Shown piece by piece: positions 24,365-31,640 of a stretch of 37,932 nt of DNA. Positions within the stretch are counted from its first letter, which is position 1; every line of letters begins with the position of its first letter. The translations under genes were made by a program, and so were the position numbers. Source of the DNA: a virus. Below the pieces are notes generated by a model. It ran no database searches and had not been told where the DNA came from. It worked only from the letters and a program-made list of their open reading frames with translations. The stretch lies in IMG/VR virus record IMGVR_UViG_3300035670_000627, positions 1-37,932 of that record. One strand, 5' to 3'.

Positions 24365-25018
24365 TTAAAAAGTCTTATTTAGAGTAAATATTTGGGAGTA
24401 TATAGAATCAGTAACACCTGATGTAGTTCCCCATATTGCCTCTATTTGGAGAGTATTATCTATAGTAGTATCAAAACTTGAACTATTAATAAAACTAAAA
24501 ATTTCACCTATTAAAGCATTGCTAGCATCTTGGCGGTATTGGAAAGTCCCAGCAGTAGCTACAATAGCAACTCCTGCAGAACCTACTTCATTAATAGAGA
24601 AATCTATATCTAATCTCCAGTTTCTATCAGTAGTTCCTGAGAGTGTTATAACTCCAGTATCAGCTAAATCAACTCCATCTGAGATGATCTTAATCTCTAA
24701 AGTATGGTTATTAGTGGCTGTTATTTTACCAGTCATACAAGCACTAAAAGCATCCCCCTTTGTAAAACTGTTTGCTGGGACTGATAAAGTTCCTATACCC
24801 CCATCTATTAGACTACCAGAAAAAGATACTCCAGTACCACTTCCTGTTACAGGAATACTAGAGCCTGTTTGGTTAAATAAGCCATAGTTTACAGTAGTAG
24901 CAGTATTGACTGCCTGTAGTGTAGTATATTTTGTTACTCCATCTTGCACAACAGCAAATAATTCAGTTCCTGTTAAGGAACCAGCTGCTGGTAATTGAGA
25001 TATAGGTAAATTGGGCAT
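24365..25018 (-). CDS. Fibre-like virion surface protein
   Basis: This is a 217-residue beta-rich protein. The N-terminus ISQLPAAGSLTGTELFAVVQ, followed by DGVTKYTTLQAV, is a recurring anchor module at the start of many phage tail and head fibre proteins. The rest is Gly/Ser/Thr-rich strands (GTLSVPANSFTKGDAFSACM, LEIKIISDGVDLADTG), consistent with a jelly-roll-like tip. The start ATG lies just after the stop of the 85-aa gene at 25021. It could be a short head fibre or decoration protein given its place after the capsid gene, or a small tail fibre. Confidence 0.65.
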   Translation of the reverse strand: MPNLPISQLPAAGSLTGTELFAVVQDGVTKYTTLQAVNTATTVNYGLFNQTGSSIPVTGSGTGVSFSGSLIDGGIGTLSVPANSFTKGDAFSACMTGKITATNNHTLEIKIISDGVDLADTGVITLSGTTDRNWRLDIDFSINEVGSAGVAIVATAGTFQYRQDASNALIGEIFSFINSSSFDTTIDNTLQIEAIWGTTSGVTDSIYSQIFTLNKTF

Positions 25019-25020
25019 GG

Positions 25021-25278
25021 TTAGGTAATTATAATTTTAGAGCCGTCTTCTTGTAATAAAGTAAAATAATCTAAAGCTCCATTATTTATGTAAGATTCTT
25101 CTTGAGCTAAATATCTTTCTTCAGGTCCTTTATTCTGGTAGTTTATCCAGTTTTGTCTTGCAATATCTAAATCATAGACATATTGTTGGTAAGCTACTAC
25201 TTGCTCATGCAAAGGCAACTTACTTATACGTTCAATTTTAATGAACTGAGGCCACAATATTTCTTCAAAGATATTCAT
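25021..25278 (-). CDS. Small hypothetical protein (85 aa) after capsid gene
   Basis: This 85-residue, mostly helical and acidic-aromatic protein (VVAYQQYVYDLDIARQNWINYQ) ends FTLLQEDGSKIIIT. Regular aromatic spacing resembles tail-fibre assembly helper segments, but no family is recognised. It is the first gene after the capsid terminator, its TATTTAT element lies only 6 nt before the ATG, and it is 2 nt from the fibre-like gene. A role linked to that fibre is plausible. Confidence 0.65.
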   Translation of the reverse strand: MNIFEEILWPQFIKIERISKLPLHEQVVAYQQYVYDLDIARQNWINYQNKGPEERYLAQEESYINNGALDYFTLLQEDGSKIIIT

Positions 25279-25284
25279 GTGTTT

Positions 25285-25291
25285 ATAAATA
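25285..25291 (-). promoter_or_regulatory. TATTTAT leader element, 25278 gene
   Basis: The coding strand reads ATTATATTTATAAACACATG, with only 6 nt from core to ATG. It follows the capsid terminator by about 10 nt, the arrangement expected of a promoter restarting transcription. Confidence 0.65.
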
Positions 25292-25300
25292 TAATATAGA

Positions 25301-25331
25301 AAAATAAAAGAGTCCCGCTTTCGCGGGACTC
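25301..25331 (-). terminator. Rho-independent terminator after major capsid gene
   Basis: The 9-bp stem GAGTCCCGC/GCGGGACTC (25310-25331) with a GAAA loop on the coding strand is followed by TTTTATTTTT. This is a strong intrinsic terminator 25 nt past the capsid stop. Confidence 0.92.
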
Positions 25332-25356
25332 CCTATTTAACTTCTAGGTTAATCTA

Positions 25357-27039
25357 TTAAAGGGTGTTTAAACCACTGATGTAGATCTTACCGTAGAATT
25401 CTGGACGAAGCATCTTCTTAGCGTAGCGAGTCAAGAGACCTTTTCTTGGAGTGAAGGTTTCTGGATCGTAGATAAGAGGAGTCATGATCAACGGAATGTA
25501 AGGAGCGAACACAGCACCGGCCTCAAGGAACTGAGTACCACGGAAGCCCATAAGGATCGTGTTTTCAGTCATGTAAGGGTTCTTGTAAACTGTGTAGCGG
25601 CTGTTCAATTGACCGGCCTTCTGTACACCAAATGCGTACTCCATTTTGGCAGCATCACCATCGCTGTTAGAAGCGAATCCTGGGATTGACTCGATGATAG
25701 TAGCAACTGTTGGAGAACATACTAAGAAGTTAGCACCTCCACGAAGAGTTAACTGGTGGATCTTGTTAGAAAGCTTCTGCATCTTAGTACCAAGGGTTTG
25801 GAACCACTGGCCTTGAGTGTTGTAGAAACCTGAAGCAAGAGTTGATGGAGCTGAAGTGGCTGTAGCAACAGTGTTGTTGATAGCAGACCAGTACTCAGTA
25901 CCAGCAGCAGCATCTTCGATTAACATTTCAAGGATTTCGAGGTCGATTTCAAGAGAGATGTACTCGCTCATGATGTTAGTAACCTCAGCTTCAGCGTCAA
26001 GAGCTTGGTAAGCGTTAAGGTCTTGTGCGAACTCAGGAGTCCAAACAGCCTTTAACTTCTTAGTCTTGGCAGTGATAGCCTCTGAACGCATACCGATGTT
26101 GATCTCTGGGATAACAATTTCAGTTGCGCTTTCAGCGTTAGGAACAGCAAATGCGTTTCCAGCTTCAAAATCACCTACGTTGTATGGAGACATAGCAGTA
26201 GCCTTCTGGTAGAAGATTACACCACCATCAGCGTTAGCAATACCACCTACTTGAGCAGTTGTACCAGTTACGAAGAACGTAATTGTGTTAGCTGTGTAGT
26301 TGTAAGAAGTGAATTCTGGAAGTTGTAAACCAGAAGATGTAGTGAACAATGAACCTGAAGAGAATACGAAGCCTCTTACTGCGTCTGGATCAAAGTTAGG
26401 AAGTTCTGTAGTTGCTGTAGAAAGAACAATCTTCTTGATTGTACCGGCAGCTGCAGAAGCTGAGTATTCAGAGTTGTAATTTACATCAGCCCATGATGCT
26501 GTAGTGATAGCAGTTGTACCGTTAGCATATGACTCAGAGAATTGGTTAGTTGAGTAAGTGAAACGACCAGTTCCGTAAAGACCACCTTCAGCAGCTGGAG
26601 TTGCGAATGGGTACTGTGAACCAGTGTTACCGTAAAGTGATTTACCTACTTGGAATGGAGTCTTTTCAGTTCCATACTGGAAGTCAAGGTAGAATACAAG
26701 ACCAGAAGGAAGGTTCATTGGCTGAACAGAAACGAATTCCTTAGCAGCGATTTGTCCGAAGACCTTACGTACTAATGGAAGAGCGATACCTGCCCATTCT
26801 GCACCTTGACCTACTGAGAAGTTACCGTAGCCAGAACCGCCACCTACTGATGACTGTTCAACTACAAGTTGCTTAGCTTGGTTTTCGAGGATAAGAGACA
26901 TGTTATTCTTGTCGGTTTCTGAGCGAAGACCTTCAAGAAGACCAGTCACTTCCCACTTTGCAGCTAGTTTAGCTGCGTCAGACTGCATGTTCTTCCAACC
27001 GGAAGCTGCAGACTCAAGAAGTTGTTGTACTTGTGACAT
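25357..27039 (-). CDS. 23: Major capsid protein (T4 gp23-like)
   Basis: The product is a 560-residue capsid subunit; T4 gp23 has 521. The region GAEWAGIALPLVRKVFGQIAAKEFVSVQPM is the conserved start of the mature HK97-type fold, and the C-terminal part ends MLRPEFYGKIYISGL. The N-terminal prosequence is helical and has protease-type (L/I/V)-x-E sites at E52 and E61, the latter just before a Gly/Ser linker as in mature T4 gp23. Codon choice favours AAC, AAG, GAC and ATC, unlike its AT-rich neighbours, as expected for a very highly expressed gene. It follows the scaffold gene closely and ends at a strong terminator. Confidence 0.94.
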   Translation of the reverse strand: MSQVQQLLESAASGWKNMQSDAAKLAAKWEVTGLLEGLRSETDKNNMSLILENQAKQLVVEQSSVGGGSGYGNFSVGQGAEWAGIALPLVRKVFGQIAAKEFVSVQPMNLPSGLVFYLDFQYGTEKTPFQVGKSLYGNTGSQYPFATPAAEGGLYGTGRFTYSTNQFSESYANGTTAITTASWADVNYNSEYSASAAAGTIKKIVLSTATTELPNFDPDAVRGFVFSSGSLFTTSSGLQLPEFTSYNYTANTITFFVTGTTAQVGGIANADGGVIFYQKATAMSPYNVGDFEAGNAFAVPNAESATEIVIPEINIGMRSEAITAKTKKLKAVWTPEFAQDLNAYQALDAEAEVTNIMSEYISLEIDLEILEMLIEDAAAGTEYWSAINNTVATATSAPSTLASGFYNTQGQWFQTLGTKMQKLSNKIHQLTLRGGANFLVCSPTVATIIESIPGFASNSDGDAAKMEYAFGVQKAGQLNSRYTVYKNPYMTENTILMGFRGTQFLEAGAVFAPYIPLIMTPLIYDPETFTPRKGLLTRYAKKMLRPEFYGKIYISGLNTL

Positions 27040-27063
27040 GTTTAAAATTTGGTTTTTTGTTTA

Positions 27064-28251
27064 TTATTTTTTGATACCCGCTAAGACTTTCCATCTAGCG
27101 AATTGATCGTTTACCTCAAGGATTGGTTTCTTTTCTGGAGCCATACCTGCTGCTTTAGAAGCCATACCTCTCATTGATTCAGTAACTGGTGACTTAGTTT
27201 CCTTAATCGTAGTTAATGTTTCGTAGATAAGTTTTGCTTCTTTTACAGAGGCAGCTTTATCAAAAGCTTCCAATACCTTTACTTTTTGTGTTTCATTTAA
27301 GTTCTTAGCTCTGAAGATCTTATTAGTGTAAAGAAGTTTAGCGTTAAGGAGTTTTACTTCTGAAAGAGTTGAAGCTAATTCTTCAATTTGACTTTGCATT
27401 TCTTCTACTTCAGCTTCGCTAGTTGCTTTTTCACCTTTTACAGCGGCAATAACTTTTTTAGCTAAAGCTTGAGCAGCAGAAGCACCAGCAGAAACTCCTA
27501 AAGCACCAGCAGCCATTGCGGCTATAGCTTGTTCAGGGTTTTGCATGACCATTGAAGTGATATCAGCGATATTTACTTCATTTACTTCTTCTTCTTTACC
27601 TTCCATAATTTCTTCTTCTTCAGATTCTTCATCTTCCATATCGATGTCGATATCTTCTTCTTCATCGCCTTCTTCCTCAAAGTTTTCACCGGCTTCTAAT
27701 TCACCAGCGGCAACCATATCGGCAATTACATCTTCGATTAAGGCTTTAAGATCTTCTTCAGACATGTCTTCAAGATCGATTTCTTCGTCTTCACCTTCTA
27801 CTTCTTCTTCAGATTCTTCCTCTTCGGTTTCCTCTTCTTCTTCTGCTTCAGTTAGACTTTCTTCAGTCTTTTCTTCCATGCCTTCAGTTCTTTCTTCCTC
27901 ATCGAGTTCGGCTAGGAGTTCTTCTAGGTCAAGTTCATCTAGGTCTTTTTCTTCCAAATTACCTTTAGGTGAAGCGCTAAATGCGTTACCAACACCTTCT
28001 TCACTTGGGTCGTTTAAAGTCCCTAAACGCTCTTCCATTTTTCCATCCTCACCGTAGTTCTCATCAGTCATCTCTTCGTTTACATCTTCCTCTTCTTCCA
28101 TTTCCATTTCAGCTAATTTAGCTGCAAATTTCTCTTGTAAGTAAGGAGTAAATGCTTCCTCGAGAGCTGCTTTGGCATTTGCAATAGCTGCTTCTTTAAC
28201 AGATTTAGCATCAGCAATAGCCTCCTTTAAAAGGTCTCTACTGTTTGACAT
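27064..28251 (-). CDS. 22: Acidic prohead scaffold protein (T4 gp22-like)
   Basis: This is a 395-residue core/scaffold candidate. The N-terminal basic helix (RDLLKEAIADAKSVKEAAIANAKAALEEAF) is followed by about 200 residues extremely rich in Glu and Asp. A hydrophobic Ala-rich patch (AIAAMAAGALGVSAGASAAQALAKKV), a coiled coil and a C-terminal segment ending FARWKVLAGIKK complete it. The order protease, scaffold, capsid is that of T4 genes 21-22-23. I chose ATG 28251, preceded by GAGGAAA (one of the few Shine-Dalgarno-like sites here), over a TTG three codons upstream. It is longer than T4 gp22 (269 aa) because of the acidic region. The family call rests on composition and position. Confidence 0.82.
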   Translation of the reverse strand: MSNSRDLLKEAIADAKSVKEAAIANAKAALEEAFTPYLQEKFAAKLAEMEMEEEEDVNEEMTDENYGEDGKMEERLGTLNDPSEEGVGNAFSASPKGNLEEKDLDELDLEELLAELDEEERTEGMEEKTEESLTEAEEEEETEEEESEEEVEGEDEEIDLEDMSEEDLKALIEDVIADMVAAGELEAGENFEEEGDEEEDIDIDMEDEESEEEEIMEGKEEEVNEVNIADITSMVMQNPEQAIAAMAAGALGVSAGASAAQALAKKVIAAVKGEKATSEAEVEEMQSQIEELASTLSEVKLLNAKLLYTNKIFRAKNLNETQKVKVLEAFDKAASVKEAKLIYETLTTIKETKSPVTESMRGMASKAAGMAPEKKPILEVNDQFARWKVLAGIKK

Positions 28252-28276
28252 TTTCCTCAAAATTTAGTTTGTGGGG

Positions 28277-28302
28277 TACGGTTATTATTTTTATGAACCG
28301 TA
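28277..28302 (-). promoter_or_regulatory. Inverted repeat in scaffold leader
   Basis: The 7-bp arms TACGGTT (28277-28283) and AACCGTA (28296-28302) surround a 12-nt AT spacer, 25 nt upstream of the scaffold ATG. There is no T tract, so this is an operator or 5' UTR hairpin rather than a terminator. The rest of the gap (28303-28385) is AT-rich and probably holds the promoter for scaffold and capsid, but I cannot fix its boxes. Confidence 0.5.
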
Positions 28303-28385
28303 ATAAGAATTATATATAAACCCAATGCTATATAAAAGATAACATACTAGGGTCGATGATACATATATAGGGATCTATCAAAAAT

Positions 28386-28415
28386 AAAAAAAAAGGGGAA
28401 ACTTTCGTTTCCCCT
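28386..28415 (-). terminator. Rho-independent terminator after prohead protease
   Basis: The 9-bp stem AGGGGAAAC/GTTTCCCCT (28394-28415) with a GAAA loop is followed on the coding strand by a run of T to about 28386. It separates the portal-protease block from the scaffold-capsid unit. Confidence 0.9.
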
Positions 28416-28441
28416 ACCCAAGGTAGCGTCCGAGGGAAAAT

Positions 28442-29047
28442 TTATATAATAGGGCAAGTTCCTTTAGCACATAAGATATCTGTTAAGATACCATTTACTT
28501 TACCATAAGAACTTGCTTTATATTCTTTTCCTTCATTTACCAAATGCATATATGAGCCTGGGTTTGAAGGGGTTGAGACAAAGTCCCAACATAGGAGTTC
28601 GAAGTCGTCTTGTACTTCCATCATACCACCAGACATAGGTTTTAGTGAACCCATACCTCTTGATGATACACCTACCATTACTCCGTTATCAATAAGTGCT
28701 TTTAAAATGTTACCTGATACTGTTGGTAGAATTTCGATTTTACCTATGATATTATCGCCGTCCCACCATAAGTCACGAATGATGTGACAAACGTTTTTTA
28801 GGTTGATTATAGACGAATCTGGGTGGTCTAATTCACCTGTGGCTCTGTTTTGTTTAACCACATCCATGTATTTTTCTATTTCTCGTCTCCAGAGATCTTT
28901 AGCGTAATATCTACCATTACCATTTTTAACTTCGGCTGAAGCTAAGATACCTTCAACAATAGGATTGCCTGCTGGAGACTTATAGCCTTCAGTTAATTGA
29001 ACAGGGGCAACCTGGAATGGTAGGGTTTCAATAAGTACTTGTTTCAT
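28442..29047 (-). CDS. 21: Prohead maturation protease (T4 gp21-like)
   Basis: This 201-residue serine protease (T4 gp21 has 212) cleaves scaffold and capsid prosequences in the prohead. The likely catalytic triad is H75 in GELDHP, S127 or S128 in GVSSRGMGSL, and D154 in CWDFVSTPS. These three motifs and the NGNGRYYAKDLW segment (42-53) are characteristic of the family. The start ATG shares a base with the stop of the preceding gene at 29047. A strong terminator follows. Confidence 0.93.
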   Translation of the reverse strand: MKQVLIETLPFQVAPVQLTEGYKSPAGNPIVEGILASAEVKNGNGRYYAKDLWRREIEKYMDVVKQNRATGELDHPDSSIINLKNVCHIIRDLWWDGDNIIGKIEILPTVSGNILKALIDNGVMVGVSSRGMGSLKPMSGGMMEVQDDFELLCWDFVSTPSNPGSYMHLVNEGKEYKASSYGKVNGILTDILCAKGTCPII

Positions 29048-29679
29048 TACTTTTTCTTTGGTAAGTCCCCGTATCCGCTAGCTTTGTATTTTCCTTTAGC
29101 AGGTTCACCTTCACCTAAACCAGCTACATCTTTTGTATAGCCAATTCCTTTAACTCCAAACGCAGCAGTTTCTACATAATGTGAAGGGTTATTAGCTAAA
29201 TTCTTTCTAACAATTTCTTTTAATTCGTCTACAGTTTTGTCAGCATTCTTAGGATCTTTCATTTCAGCGTAGTATCCTTCTAAGAATTCTTCACCATAAA
29301 GATTATCAATGTCTTTCTTATTAGAATAATCAAATCCTGTTTCTCTTTGATTATCTACTACTTCTTTAGAAAGTTTATCATTTACTGCTTTAGTTTCATA
29401 GGCACCAGATGCTTTAGGAGCTTTAACTGGAGTTTCTTGTTCTGAGGCTTCAGTTAAGTAAGAATTAAATGCTTGGAAAGGATCAAATAAACGTTTAGTT
29501 ACTATACCACCAATACCTTCATTTAAGATACCCTTTTGTTTTAGGATAGTTGTAGCCTCACCATATGTAGCAAAGTTAGTTACATATTCTGGGAATAATC
29601 TACGAGCAGATTTCAAGAACATATCTTTATGTCCTTTTCCTTCCTGGATTAGATTGTATTGTTCTTGTAATGTTTTCAT
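29047..29679 (-). CDS. Putative prohead core protein (210 aa)
   Basis: I chose ATG 29679 (MKTLQEQYNLIQEGKGHKDM) because it follows the previous stop at 29682 directly; a longer in-frame extension to 29766 would overlap that gene and encodes an unlikely Cys/Phe-rich leader. The protein has a helical N-terminus (LKSARRLFPEYVTNFATYGEA), a middle LFDPFQAFNSYL and a Lys/Gly-rich end, with many charged residues. It abuts the protease gene and sits where T4 has core genes 67/68, so it may be an internal head or scaffold component. No direct similarity to those is claimed. Confidence 0.7.
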   Translation of the reverse strand: MKTLQEQYNLIQEGKGHKDMFLKSARRLFPEYVTNFATYGEATTILKQKGILNEGIGGIVTKRLFDPFQAFNSYLTEASEQETPVKAPKASGAYETKAVNDKLSKEVVDNQRETGFDYSNKKDIDNLYGEEFLEGYYAEMKDPKNADKTVDELKEIVRKNLANNPSHYVETAAFGVKGIGYTKDVAGLGEGEPAKGKYKASGYGDLPKKK

Positions 29680-29681
29680 GA

Positions 29682-29909
29682 TTATAGGTAAAATAAGGCA
29701 GCTCCTGAGGATAAAGAAGCACTTGTTACAAAAATAGGTATAGTATAACCAGCTGGGATTATCCATGCAGTGGCTGCTAATTCTGAGTTATTAGCATCTT
29801 TTAGTCCAGTGATAGTTACTGAACCTGATACTGCAGTAAAACCGGCAAATGAACCGGTCACTGATGTTGTTGTTACTACTCCTGTAGCATTTACTGGAAC
29901 GTTTGCCAT
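29682..29909 (-). CDS. Small beta-rich protein, possible head decoration (75 aa)
   Basis: This 75-residue protein is dominated by Val, Thr, Ser, Gly and Ala with alternating polar and apolar residues, implying an all-beta fold (TGVVTTTSVTGSFAGF, TAWIIPAGYTIPIFVTSASL). There is no signal peptide, no charged helix and almost no Lys. Such small beta proteins in head clusters often coat or cement capsids or form spikes. The gene overlaps nothing but is within 2 nt of both neighbours. The role is a guess from fold and position. Confidence 0.65.
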   Translation of the reverse strand: MANVPVNATGVVTTTSVTGSFAGFTAVSGSVTITGLKDANNSELAATAWIIPAGYTIPIFVTSASLSSGAALFYL

Positions 29910-29910
29910 G

Positions 29911-30168
29911 TTATTCTTCTCCTGTTAATAATTGTTCAATGTCGTCTAAGTAACTTAAAATTAAGTCTGTTGGTTTAACTACAGAATATGATTCTGGTTT
30001 GTCAGTGTAATAAGCTATAGTTTCGTCTTTAGCATTATCTATAGCTGGGTATAGGGAATTTAAGCGCTGGGTGATTTTATCAAAAGCAGCAATGCGTTCC
30101 TCTTGATACACTTTTGCATCTTGAGGTTGAGTGAATGCTCTTTCTTTAACTAATTTATACTTATACAT
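29911..30168 (-). CDS. Small hypothetical head-cluster protein (85 aa)
   Basis: This is an 85-residue helical, charged protein (KVYQEERIAAFDKITQRLNSLYPAID, then VVKPTDLILSYLDDIEQLLTGEE). The ATG lies just 4 nt after the TATTTAT core, the shortest spacer in the window, raising the possibility of a leaderless or alternatively started mRNA. It belongs to the block between portal and protease. No family is recognised. Confidence 0.65.
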   Translation of the reverse strand: MYKYKLVKERAFTQPQDAKVYQEERIAAFDKITQRLNSLYPAIDNAKDETIAYYTDKPESYSVVKPTDLILSYLDDIEQLLTGEE

Positions 30169-30172
30169 GCTT

Positions 30173-30179
30173 ATAAATA
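30173..30179 (-). promoter_or_regulatory. TATTTAT leader element, 30168 gene
   Basis: The coding strand reads AAGTAATATTTATAAGCATG. The TAA stop of the preceding gene is part of the element, and the next ATG is 4 nt beyond the core. Confidence 0.6.
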
Positions 30180-30755
30180 TTACTTACCCCATAAATATTT
30201 AGTGTCTATAGCCTTAGATTGGGCAGCTAATTTCTTACTATCAACAGGTTTAAAACCAAAGTTTTTAGTATAGTAATTATTTTTTACACCAGTGGCTCCT
30301 GCTTTAGGTCCTTTACCTAATGAAGCACCAGGATTAGCTTCACCTAATTTTTTCATTTTAGGGGCTAATTTATAAGCATATTTTGCTCCATATTGAGGAC
30401 CTTGACCTACTTGAAATCCTCCTGCTCCAGGTCCACCTCCTACACCAGACATTTCAAATAAACCTTTGATAGCATTATATTCAGCTGGATAGGTTTTTCT
30501 AAGGTGAGTTCTAATTCTATTTCTTAATTCTCTATATTCTTTAATATAGGCTAAGAACTCAGGATCTTTTCTGATATCATCAGTGGTAGCCATACCTTCT
30601 AAAGTCTCTAAAGCTCTGTTTAGATCCTTAACTAACATTTCAAAATCAGGGATGTAGATAACGTCTGATTCAAACTCGGCTTCTCCACCAGGAGTAGGTA
30701 CAAGTTTAAATTTTCTACCGCGTAAAGCTTCCTTGATTTTATTTGTTAGTTCCAT
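30180..30755 (-). CDS. Hypothetical head-cluster protein (191 aa)
   Basis: This 191-residue protein has a compact N-terminal half with a charged helix (MLVKDLNRALETLEGMATTDD, then AYIKEYRELRNRIRTHLRKTYP). The second half is low-complexity and rich in Gly, Ala and Lys (SGVGGGPGAGGFQVGQGPQY), basic overall. A basic Gly-rich tail could contact DNA or the prohead interior. It overlaps the 288-aa gene by 17 nt. I do not recognise a family; an internal head or core protein is plausible by position. Confidence 0.68.
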   Translation of the reverse strand: MELTNKIKEALRGRKFKLVPTPGGEAEFESDVIYIPDFEMLVKDLNRALETLEGMATTDDIRKDPEFLAYIKEYRELRNRIRTHLRKTYPAEYNAIKGLFEMSGVGGGPGAGGFQVGQGPQYGAKYAYKLAPKMKKLGEANPGASLGKGPKAGATGVKNNYYTKNFGFKPVDSKKLAAQSKAIDTKYLWGK

Positions 30756-31605
30756 TGGCTATTTTAAGTTCTTCTACTAGTTCACAATATTGGAGTAGGT
30801 CAACTATATTCTCGTTTCTGATAGGTTGGGTTTTTTCAACCTCAACGATTAGAGGTAATACCTCAGTTAGTTTGATTTGAACAGCCTTGTCTGTTATGGT
30901 TTTGCTAATGGTAGCTAACTCTTCTTTGAGTTGCTGGATTCTATTATTATAGAATGTTCTTAGTTTAGGGGTTGAATCAACTGAAGTGATAAATTCTTTA
31001 AGTACTTCTTTTTGTGACTCATATAGACCTGAATACTTACCATTGAATTTCTCTAATAAGATTTTGTAAGTTAACATTCTTACATCCTTATCATAAGTTT
31101 GAAATTCTTGAAGAACTTCATCTTTTGCTTTTTCTTCTTTAACTACTGGGGTAGATAAATGCTCTAATAGGGTAAACTTATTTTCAATTAACTGAGTAGG
31201 GTTAGTAGCATCAGTTGTATGTTCAGCTTCAATTAAAGTATATAAAGCAGCAAATGGCTTATAATTGTTTAATTTGGTCTTAAAGAATTCATCTAGATCG
31301 TAATGTTCCTTAATCTCATTGATTAGGTTATACTTTTGTCTACGTAAAGAAGATCTATTTAGTTTTTTAGATGATTCTAAGATAGTTTGAATTAGAATGT
31401 TTGCTTTAGCCTCATTTACTTTATTGGTCTTGCTTAGAGTTTCATATAGTTTTAACTCTTTACCTAATTCACTTTTTACAAAATACTTCTTGATAATGTT
31501 TAATGCAGGTGATTGACCTCCATTAAGTGTATCTGATGTTACTTGTCTAACAAGCAATTCAAAAAGAATACCAGTATTTTTATATTTTGAATGCTTAATA
31601 TTCAT
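30739..31605 (-). CDS. Hypothetical head-cluster protein (288 aa)
   Basis: This 288-residue, almost wholly helical protein starts MNIKHSKYKNTGILFELLVR and has many Lys, Glu and Leu. Long amphipathic helices run through the middle (LRRQKYNLINEIKEHYDLDEF, KILLEKFNGKYSGLYESQKE) and end in LPLIVEVEKTQPIRNENI. The opening H-S-K-Y-x-N-T-G-I-L-F-E-L-L-V-R-Q is distinctive and should find homologues. It follows the portal gene and carries a TATTTAT element. It may be a prohead core or scaffolding-like protein; this is position only. Confidence 0.7.
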   Translation of the reverse strand: MNIKHSKYKNTGILFELLVRQVTSDTLNGGQSPALNIIKKYFVKSELGKELKLYETLSKTNKVNEAKANILIQTILESSKKLNRSSLRRQKYNLINEIKEHYDLDEFFKTKLNNYKPFAALYTLIEAEHTTDATNPTQLIENKFTLLEHLSTPVVKEEKAKDEVLQEFQTYDKDVRMLTYKILLEKFNGKYSGLYESQKEVLKEFITSVDSTPKLRTFYNNRIQQLKEELATISKTITDKAVQIKLTEVLPLIVEVEKTQPIRNENIVDLLQYCELVEELKIANGTNK

Positions 31606-31622
31606 TCTATCTAGGATTTATT

Positions 31623-31629
31623 ATAAATA
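31623..31629 (-). promoter_or_regulatory. TATTTAT leader element, 31605 gene
   Basis: The coding strand reads TATATATTTATAATAAATCC, with a 17-nt spacer to the ATG at 31605, in the 35-nt gap after the portal stop. Confidence 0.6.
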
Positions 31630-31640
31630 TATAAAGATAT

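Noticed and set aside
28252-28260. TTG start for the scaffold gene at 28260
   Set aside because: An ATG three codons downstream has the GAGGAAA site immediately before it, and that site would lie within the coding sequence if TTG were used.
29680-29766. Upstream extension of the 210-aa head protein starting at 29766
   Set aside because: It would overlap the 75-aa gene, adds a Cys/Phe-rich leader unlike the rest of the protein, and a good ATG lies at 29679 just after the upstream stop.
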